Below, in pieces: positions 56,776-64,000 of a stretch of 64,000 bases of DNA. The stretch covers positions 1,178,001 to 1,242,000 of the forward strand of contig JAZGUH010000208.1 of NCBI GenBank assembly GCA_037893225.1, in the 5' to 3' direction. Within the stretch, counting starts at the first letter, position 1; each line of letters begins with the position of its first letter. Position numbers and translations under genes: made by a program. Below the pieces are notes generated by a model. The model had not been told where the DNA came from. It did no database searches and was given only the letters and a program-made list of their open reading frames with translations. Origin of the DNA: Hippasteria phrygiana (taxonomy: Eukaryota > Echinodermata > Asteroidea > Valvatida > Goniasteridae).

Positions 56776-57575
56776 ACTCAACTCGGGTAATGCTAACATA
56801 CATGTACAGTACATTGCAATTGAAAATGATGGATGGAGCTTTTTCAAACAAAGGGGGGGGGGCCTCCAAGTGCAATGAATAGGATCACTCTATTCAGTGT
56901 GGTGCCTATTGTTTGTGTTTACACTTAGCTACTCAGCCCATTCTTGGCAAACCAGCACCTCATCAATGACACCCAGGCACAAGGTCAAAGCGCGATTTTG
57001 TGAGTGAACCAATGATCAGTGGGAACAGGATCTGTCTGAAACAAACGGGTGGTTACAGGCTCTTGAATACGGACGATGGCCATAGCCGTGGTTTGAAAAA
57101 GACTACCTGGCCGGTTGTCATCTATACATGCATTCCTGCATGTACTCAATCCACTCATGCTTCAAATTTACAATATTGCATTGAGTTGAAGTCATCACGT
57201 GAGAAGCAAACTAGAAAAAGAATTACAAGTGTGGCAATCAATATCGGTTTTACGTTTGGAAAATGGCATCATGTATCAGTTAAAAGCATTGGTGTGGTTT
57301 TCAATTTTTATAGGCTGGGGTACGCTCCATGATTTGTTTCCATCCCAAGTCATGATAAATTGCTAAAACCAAAAAATACATCAATCTGTATTTCTTAAGT
57401 ATCCATTAATGTTTGAAAAACATTTATAACATTGTTTCTACAATGTATGTTGATTTGATAGGAAAATGGGAGAATCAATTCGCAAGACATCAGAGGAGCA
57501 TCTTCCAGGAAAAGAGCTGTAGAACAAGTAATGTTGCCCTTTAATTCAATTTCTGGTTTGTCTGGTGGACCATAG

Positions 57576-57742
57576 ATACTCGAGATGATTTTGATGCAGG
57601 GGATCAGTTTGGCCGGACCCCACTGATGCTAGCCGTGTTGGCTGACCGGCTAGAATGCGCTGAGTTACTCATCAAGCACGGTGCCAAGGTCAACCGAGAT
57701 GATAACACAGGAAGAACGGCACTGCACTGGGCTGCATACAAG
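57576..57742 (+). CDS. INVS: Inversin, coding exon 2 (ankyrin repeats 1-2)
   Basis: The acceptor CATAG ends at 57575 and the donor GTATAT starts at 57743. The first two bases complete the split Asn codon from exon 1. It reads DQFGRTPLMLAVLADRLECA, ELLIKHGAKVNRDDNTGRT and ALHWAAYK. Both TPLM/TALH ankyrin signatures are intact, and the sequence is almost identical in pattern to vertebrate inversin (DQFGRTPLM-CVLADRLDCA). It ends in phase 0, as does the next junction. Confidence 0.95.
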
Positions 57743-57829
57743 GTATATGTACAGCAGCTTTGTAGTCAAGTCCAGGTCCGAGTCCGTGGCAGTATCAGCA
57801 AAAAAGTTAATAAAATATCCCATTGAATA

Positions 57830-57990
57830 CAGACCACCTGAAAAAGATCACCTGGCTGGTTATCGTCTGTATGCGCTATTCCTACACGTATTCAATCCAT
57901 CGTTTGTCAATTGTGTGCGGTACGCTTGGCTGCACAAGCCTGTATAGTATGCCAGCACCCCATTAATAACAGCCGGATAGAATGGGTTAA
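57830..57990. mobile_element. GCAGCCAAGC-family MITE in INVS intron 2
   Basis: The words CACCTGGCTGGTTATCGTCT, TATTCAATCCATCGTTTGTC and TACGCTTGGCTGCACAAGCC, ending GCCGGATAGAATGGGTTAA. A further partial copy is at 57055-57175 in intron 1. Confidence 0.7.
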
Positions 57991-58092
57991 AGTCCAAAAC
58001 TAAGAAAACCAGACTACGTCTGGACTTCACTTGAGCCCTGGTTCTAGCCAAGATTAGACCCTGGACTCCATCATACTTTGTGAATGTCTTAA

Positions 58093-58308
58093 CCCTATTA
58101 ACAGCCCAAGGCTTTTTACTAGAATCCTTCCCTAACCACACAAACTCCAACACTGTGTAGTAAACCAATGGCACATTCTTTGTACTTAGACAAAACCAGG
58201 GCATCAAGTCCCATGCAAAGTGATGGTGCCAAGGCTCTACAGTACCCAATCACACAAAATTCAACACAAATGGGGTGTTTGATTTTGGCAGGTTAGGGAT
58301 GGTTAGGG
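58093..58308. mobile_element. TTAA-flanked MITE, second young copy
   Basis: Flanked by TTAA at 58089-58092 and 58309-58312. Over 95% similar by eye to the copy at 2125-2337, including AACTCCAACACTGTGTAGTA and TCAAGTCCCATGCAAAGTGA. The two copies are 56 kb apart. Confidence 0.88.
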
Positions 58309-58312
58309 TTAA

Positions 58313-58600
58313 TGGGTTCATTCCGTGCCAAATCACCTACATTTTTAAAAAGTTGTCAGGTCACCAACTCCGATTGGGTTCAAACTTTTTGGTTGAAAAT
58401 ACCTCGGCATGTATCATGAACACATGCAACATTTTAGTGGCCACCTCAAAGTCGTTTTTGAGATATGACCCCCTGAAAATTCCTACCCCGCCTGCTTTTT
58501 CCATTCATAATTGCACTGGTAATGTTTTTGGCATTTTTGGTTTCCCATATATCCAAAATGCATTGGGATTTTTACCGAAAAAGTGATACACAGGTTGAAT
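58313..58600. repeat. GGGTTCATTCC-type repeat fragment
   Basis: Begins GGGTTCATTCCGTGCCAAAT, resembling the ends of 46483-48477 and 14946-15219. No right partner was found, so it is truncated. It follows directly on the TTAA element. Confidence 0.45.
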
Positions 58601-59005
58601 GACATCCAATCTGCAAGATTCTGCTATCAAAAGTACTATGTAATTCTTCCTTTATGAGATATAGGTCCCCCAAACCCCTATTTGAGATGACAAAACAAAT
58701 TTGTTACCCTATTTGGCCCCCTGTTGGTGCCCACAGAGATGGGCAGAGTGACTTCATATTTCATATGCATGCATTTGCTTCTTATCAAGGACTAACCAAC
58801 CACACCCTTTTTGGGATTTGGCCAGGCACCAGGGTCTGAATTTGGGCCTGTAGAAAAATCCCCCCCCCCCCCCCTTTTTTGATGGGCAGTTCACCCAATA
58901 GCCCACCACCCATCCAACTGAAACCTGACATATATTATCCAATCTTCATTTTTTGTGAAATTCATGTTGGTATTATTTTCTCTACCTGGTTTATGGGCTT
59001 TTTAA

Positions 59006-59219
59006 CCCCTTGATCAGTACGGTTTTTATGGGAGACGGACGTCGGGGTGTCGTGGTGGTTCTGGCAGCCAAGCGAACCGCTCACAATGTGTTTGTGCAGT
59101 CAAGCGTAACATAAACAATAATCCAACAATGGATTGAAACTGCACAAAGGCGGCAAATGGCGTCATCCGGCCTGGTGGCACTTTTTTTGACTCCATATGG
59201 CGTCATCTGTATGCAAGGG
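59006..59219. mobile_element. TTAA-flanked GCAGCCAAGC-family MITE in INVS intron 2
   Basis: TTAA at 59002-59005 and 59220-59223, with CCCCTTGATCAGTACGG and GTATGCAAGGG ends. Internal words are GTGCAGTCAAGCGTAACATA and CAACAATGGATTGAAACTGC. Confidence 0.8.
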
Positions 59220-59507
59220 TTAAAAAAGGCATGCATATGGGTCAACAAACTTTATACAAGTGTTTACGTATGCTAATTTCTCCAAAGTTTGACCCATGGG
59301 ACTGGACTAACTCAATTTCTGTTTCGTGCGCCATCATAGTGAAAGATAGGTATTAAGAAAATGGTGGTGTCCAGGGAAACTCCTGAGCTAAATACACCGC
59401 AAGTAAGTCAGCGTTTTGGACAAGAAAACACATGTGTACATGTAACTTGTTAATTCATACTAGAACATTATAGTAAGCTAGGTATCACATTAGTTTATTT
59501 TGTGTAA

Positions 59508-60779
59508 GGGGCCATTCAAAATTGTCAATGTTTAAACATTTGTTTGACCCAAATTTTCAATCTTAAAATATTGATTTGCCATTCAATTAAACAAATAATA
59601 AAATGTCCAGTTTCATGACAGCGTGATGCAGCTGTGGATCTCCCCCACTTAACACGTGCCCTGATGACTTCTAGTGTTTCATAATCAGCTTCTGACCTGG
59701 TGATACTGATTTTTTTCGTAGTCGATATTTTTTCCTGCTATATTGCCGATATGGCGATAAAATCGTCTACAAATTACGACACGATAAAAATTTTGTGAAA
59801 GGTTAGCGATCTTAAAATCCTAATGTACAAATGCATGCGCCTAAACAACTTTCAAAAACTTAACACCGCCAAAGCTCTCTGTCACAATATCGCCACTCAG
59901 ATCGTCCACCCATATGGAAGAATGGTCCACTATACCCACGTGGCAGCCAGTGTTGCAGCCAACATTTTTACATCGTCATTTTTTTTTTCAAGTCAAGTCA
60001 CAAGTACATTTTTTTCAAAACCTTCCGAAATTCTTGAAGTTGAAGCCACACAATACTTCTTTTGAAGTTGACATTAGTGTAAAAATCACGCATGTACACG
60101 TATCGTTTTCCCAGGGCTTCGCAACATGCATGCTTATTAGCATGGTTCCCATCTCTGCTGCGGTATTTAATTGATAGCAGTAGAGACGGGAACCAGTCTA
60201 CAGTGCGTACTCGATTGGGTATATTTTGATGCATGACTTTGGGAGAATTTAAATAGGTCTATAGAATTTTACTCTTGATCTCAGACACCCTTATTTGCAT
60301 TTCAAATAGATGTGATTATATACAAACATTACTTCATCATTTTGAATGTTTGAAGGACATTACATAAAGAATTTGTCAACCGTTTTTGGCGAAAAAGAGG
60401 AATTCTCAGTTACTACGCTTTAATTGTACATTTATAGCAAAGACGATGGCAGTCGTTGTAAGAGGATGTTTCTTCCTTCATGCTTTTATATCTGATCAAT
60501 AATGTGCAGCCCGGTACGGCAGTGTTGTGCCAAATGCCAAAAAGCCATAAGACCAGTCTATGAAGTATAAAATAAGCACTCTGTTGAACAACGGATGACA
60601 CAACGTTTAAGATGACTACGCATAGGCCGTAGGCCCTACGGGTATAGCCTGGGTTGAAAAAACGAACAAAAGCGAAATGCGGGAGTGGAATTGGCAAGTC
60701 AAAAGAACATTTCTTTAAATTTTCCTTTGTTTTTTATTAAAAAGTAAATTTTAAAACATTGAAAATTTTGAATGGCCCC
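59508..60779. mobile_element. PIF/Harbinger-like non-autonomous element, TAA-flanked
   Basis: The ends GGGGCCATTCAAAATT and AATTTTGAATGGCCCC are exact inverses, flanked by TAA at 59505-59507 and 60780-60782. A 3-bp TWA duplication and G-rich ends are the PIF/Harbinger signature. No transposase or Myb-like ORF is intact. It contains an imperfect 51-bp hairpin at about 60134-60195. Confidence 0.8.
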
Positions 60780-61381
60780 TAACTTGTGACAAAAATTGGC
60801 GTTTTATCGCACACAAATTGCGTGCGATGTTTTTTGTCGCCAACATTGTCGACAAAAGGCCTGTCGACAACTGCCCTAATTGATATATACACAATCAATA
60901 TAGGCTCCTATGCAAGCCTCCTTATCAAAAATCAAAGAAATTTAGCTTCAACCTGATTAAACAAAATGTTAGCAAAAACAAAAGAAATGGATTCATGCAA
61001 GCTTCAACAAAAACTTAACAGCAGAAATAAATTAAATGAATACAGGCAAGCATACATAAAATCACATAAAGCAATTCAGACCAGTTTATTCACCAAAATA
61101 AACTGAAAAAAAATAATAAAACCTCTGGTAAAGCCGGTGATTGACAATATGTAATTAATCTGACACCAAAGCAAATGTTTGGAAATTTATGAAAAAATTA
61201 CAATCACATCTGTATCTTGAGTGGCTTTGAGCCTTGTTCTGAGAAAACTTGCATAACAAAAAATACATTTCTTGTTCTATTTTGCAGCTAGTCTTGTTCT
61301 ATTTTGCATCATTTAGGTAAATATCCTAACAGTTGTTATTATTGCGTCTATTCCAATTTGAAAACTTTTTGCCCTTCACAG

Positions 61382-61555
61382 GGGAACCTGAGGTTTTGTA
61401 AGCTTCTCCTAGCAAAGGGAGCCAACTGGAAGATCAAAGATAAAGAGGGCCAAACGGCATTGCACCTAGTAACTCGCCATGACAACACGAAATGCCTGAT
61501 GCTGCTGATCAAGCAGCTGGAGCCGGGAGAGCAGGATGAGCAAGACAATGCTAAG
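61382..61555 (+). CDS. INVS: Inversin, coding exon 3 (ankyrin repeats 3-4)
   Basis: The acceptor TTGCCCTTCACAG ends at 61381 and the donor GTGCAG starts at 61556, both phase 0. It reads GNLRFCKLLLAKGANWKIKD, KEGQTALHLVTRHDNTKCLM and LLIKQLEPGEQDEQDNAK. The vertebrate counterparts GNYRFMKLLLTRRANW, LHLTTRHKSPKCLALLLK and APGEVDTQDKNK align without gaps. GAN-x3-KD and TALHL ankyrin motifs are intact. The GTGCAG donor is weaker than the others. Confidence 0.94.
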
Positions 61556-61839
61556 GTGCAGGAGAATTTCATTGTTTTTGCTTTTCTTCAGAGAAATTGT
61601 CTAGATTGTTTGCTCTGACATATATTTCCCATAAAACTTCTCTCCATGTTTGGTGTCAAGCAATGCGATTGGCGCACTGCATTGCAAAGGCTCAAGACCT
61701 TGTCGATTGGCTATGGATAACAAAAATGGTGCCAATTGCAGTTTAGACCAGTTAGTTTGTGACAATGATCACAATTTTCCCTTAAATTGGTACTCTTTAA
61801 TATTCCTCTGAAGGCCACCAGCATTTGGGGAATTCTTAA

Positions 61840-62158
61840 CCGTTTGCAGCCGGCTGACGGCCATAGCCACGGTTTGTTTGAGGGAAGACCACTGGTCCAG
61901 TTTGAGGCCAGCCGCATTCCCACACGTACACAATCTATTCATTATTCAACTATATTCTTGAATGGAGTGTAATGAATAGATTAGGCTTTTTCAAACCAAG
62001 CTTTCATTCACACGAAAACGGGGGCTCCACGTGCAATGAATAGGGCTACTACTGTTCAGTGCGTCGCCTATTGTTCACGTTGATGCTCGGCTGCACAGCC
62101 CTTTCAGTGATAGTTCTGGCATACCAGCACCCCATCGATAACAGCCGGCCGCAAGGGG
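61840..62158. mobile_element. TTAA-flanked GCAGCCGGCTG MITE in INVS intron 3
   Basis: TTAA at 61836-61839 and 62159-62162. The ends CGTTTGCAGCCGGCTG and CAGCCGGCCGCAAGGGG are inverse. The middle contains a second palindrome (GTGTAATGAATAG and ACTATTCATTATTC words). Confidence 0.82.
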
Positions 62159-62275
62159 TTAAGGTCAAGAAAAAAATCTGGTGCGAGATCCCTTTCTATA
62201 CACTATTATGGGTTTCTGAACAAAGATACTGGCAATTAAGGAGACCACCAACTTAGGGCAAGGTAACACATTTTA

Positions 62276-62345
62276 TTGAGCGCTGGTATGGTATTCCAGA
62301 GGTCGCAGCTTCAAATCCCACTCCTGCCAGTTTTCTTTGTTTATC
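62276..62345 (+). repeat. tRNA-derived SINE piece
   Basis: GGTATTCCAGAGGTCGCAG, then a diverged B-box CTTCAAATCCC and the tail CTCCTGCCAGTTTTCTTTG, which is shared with 53938-54012. Confidence 0.55.
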
Positions 62346-62460
62346 GTGAAAATGAAAAACAAAATTGGATTTTTGATGCACGATCACATTTTTTGAGAAA
62401 TCAAAGTGCTCATCATAGCCCTAAATCTAATCCAATCCAATGTTGCCTGACATTATTCAG

Positions 62461-63317
62461 TAAGGCTTAAACGATACGCCTGTGTCACGATACGATACGT
62501 ATCACGATACATGCCAAACGATACGATATATATCGCGATATATCTTGGTTTAAAAAAAATCAATGAAATCATAACAGATGAACTTAATCAGGGCCCAAGG
62601 TGGGGAAATCTCAATCCCAGAAACTTCCGTAGCACCACTGGTACTGGTAGATCCGCTCACATCAGGTTTGCTTATGCTATGCATGGCGGCGGTGGCTGAA
62701 AAAAAAACTTCACAAGTACAAATTTTGCTTTGTCCCGACCAAAAGACGCATACCAAATGATATCATGCATATATGGCAAGCTATATATAGTAACTTACAA
62801 ATTGCAAAAACAGTGTAGTCCCACAGAGACTACATGGCAGCATAAAAACGCTGCAAGGCGTGTAGGGCACCCTCAAGTGACGCTTGATGAAAAGTACATG
62901 TACATGTACATGCTTGCACTGTGCGTGTTGTACATAACATTGTACATGTACGATGTTCAGTGTACATGAGCGTACGGCCGAGTTCGTGATCTTGACGTGC
63001 TCGAACTTACGAACAGTGCAATCGGAACATGATCCTACACCATTTTTTCGTTCACGAATGCGTCGGCTGAAGTAGGCCGCATGAACATTTCGTGTGCGCC
63101 CGGGAGAAGGGTGAGACTTAAACTCTTTGCATTTTAATTTTACACTTCGCGCTTCTCGTGCATCGCGGTTGTTTGCAATTTTGTTTCGGCGCGCTGCCGC
63201 TGTTATTTATTATATTATAATATATTAGTATCGATATCAAAAATTTGTATCGATATATCGTATCGTGAACGAATGTATCGCGATGCACCGATATATCGAT
63301 GTATCGTTTCAGCCTTA
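62461..63317. mobile_element. hAT-like element with 8-bp TSD TTATTCAG
   Basis: Ends TAAGGCTTAAACGATACG and CGTTTCAGCCTTA are imperfect inverses. TTATTCAG is repeated at 62453-62460 and 63318-63325. Subterminal zones are rich in CGATA/TATCG words in both orientations. It lies in INVS intron 3. No transposase was seen. Confidence 0.82.
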
Positions 63318-63724
63318 TTATTCAGATGCTTGTACGTGCATGTTTATACCCTTTGGGCCTGTGAGTGGCCACAAGAGTGCCCCCTGTCTTCAGCATTTAG
63401 CTCCAAGAAATGGTGTCTTCTTGTAGCAGACCTACATTTGTAATTGACGAACCCCAAGTTGACAAAAATAGGACCGATCTGCACACTTCCGAGTTTGAAA
63501 GCAAGCATCTCAGTGCTAAGCAAACAACCTAGTACGCTGAATGTGCGTTGTATTACCATTAGTGGTGTGATTCATTCATGCACGAATGAATGTGTTGAAT
63601 AGCACTGTGTTTGTTTAATTAACACTGAGAGCCTCGGTTTGAACCCGGAATTGTGCAGATGCAGCTAACGTGAAATTCATCTATTTGTATTGAACTGTTT
63701 TTCATATGAACATTATTCTCTTAG

Positions 63725-63790
63725 AGGACTGCCCTGCATTGGAGTTCTTCCTGTGGGAATGAAGAGGCTGTCAAACTTCTTATTAAGCAT
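63725..63790 (+). CDS. INVS: Inversin, coding exon 4 (ankyrin repeat), gene continues past the window
   Basis: A 66-bp phase-0 exon between the acceptor CTCTTAG (ends 63724) and the donor GTATGT (63791). It reads RTALHWSSSCGNEEAVKLLI and KH, matching vertebrate QTALHWSAYYNNPEHVKLLIKHD. The remaining ankyrin repeats, IQ motifs and C-terminal tail lie outside the window. Confidence 0.92.
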
Positions 63791-63839
63791 GTATGTACAT
63801 GAATAACTTTAGTGTGGATTGTAATGCCCCAGTCTCACT

Positions 63840-64000
63840 GTCACGATTTTGCTCCCGACTAGCCACAATCTGAAAATTCGGCAGCAGTCGTAGTACCATC
63901 GTAGTGGTGTCGCCAGTATTCTTGAGTGTTCGTGGGTCATCGGGATAGGCTCCCGACCGTTTTGAACATGTTCAAAACTGTCGGGAGTGATCGGCTGGTT
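63840..64000. repeat. Repeat truncated by the window end
   Basis: ACTGTCACGATTTTGCTCCC and a near-perfect hairpin at 63949-63984 (TCCCGACCGTTTTGAACATG and its complement) suggest an inverted-repeat element cut by the boundary. Confidence 0.4.

Noticed and set aside
60134..60195. Imperfect hairpin as a microRNA precursor
   Set aside because: It lies inside a Harbinger-like MITE. Such hairpins are common in MITEs and no conservation can be shown here.
41..64000. Most of the short open frames on both strands as genes
   Set aside because: They lie in repeats, lack domain similarity and splice context, and often arise symmetrically from inverted repeats.
1..64000. CRISPR arrays, bacterial operons or prophage
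   Set aside because: No regularly spaced repeats of that type, no Shine-Dalgarno-led gene clusters. The gene content is eukaryotic.

Overview
This is a eukaryotic window with introns, AT-rich DNA and very many repeats. Only three cellular genes can be recognised, and all of them look metazoan: the last exon of a SOCS6/7-type suppressor of cytokine signalling (+ strand, about 6.4-6.75 kb), the mitochondrial ribosomal protein gene MRPL10 (- strand, 37.1 to 21.0 kb) and the first four coding exons of inversin (INVS, + strand, 54.9 kb to beyond the window end). The TGTACATG-rich sequence and the dense families of small inverted-repeat elements suggest a marine invertebrate deuterostome, most likely an echinoderm. 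That assignment is inference and cannot be proved here.

Layout. 0-1.75 kb: a decayed transposon-associated ORF. 1.9-2.6 kb: a 162-bp tandem repeat with a TTAA-targeted MITE inserted in one unit. 3.9-6.4 kb: small palindromic elements and poly-G tracts. 6.4-6.9 kb: the SOCS terminal exon and its poly(A) signal. 8.5-8.9 kb: a dead LINE. 9.9-20.9 kb: two hAT elements with perfect 8-bp target duplications, a TA-flanked pogo/mariner-type MITE and several palindromic MITE families. 21.0-37.1 kb: MRPL10, whose last intron (14.8 kb) is almost filled by a 13.9-kb inverted repeat with arms of about 4.9 and 5.9 kb around a 3.0-kb spacer. 38-54.9 kb: repeats only, including long-TIR elements, a LINE scrap and a Penelope-like retroelement relic with a hammerhead-ribozyme-like 3' end. 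54.9-64 kb: INVS exons 1-4, with piggyBac-like, Harbinger-like and hAT-like elements in the introns.

The three genes are not functionally linked in any obvious way: JAK/STAT or receptor signalling, mitochondrial translation, and ciliary/planar polarity signalling. The most unusual feature is a set of very small hairpin insertions of 17-33 bp that begin CAT and end ATG. Four distinct insertion events (five loci, because one is duplicated in the two arms of the large inverted repeat) are each flanked by an exact 7-bp direct repeat. One more hairpin has a decayed flank, and one insertion can be checked against an uninterrupted site in the opposite arm of a palindrome. They behave like a miniature mobile element class that I do not recognise.
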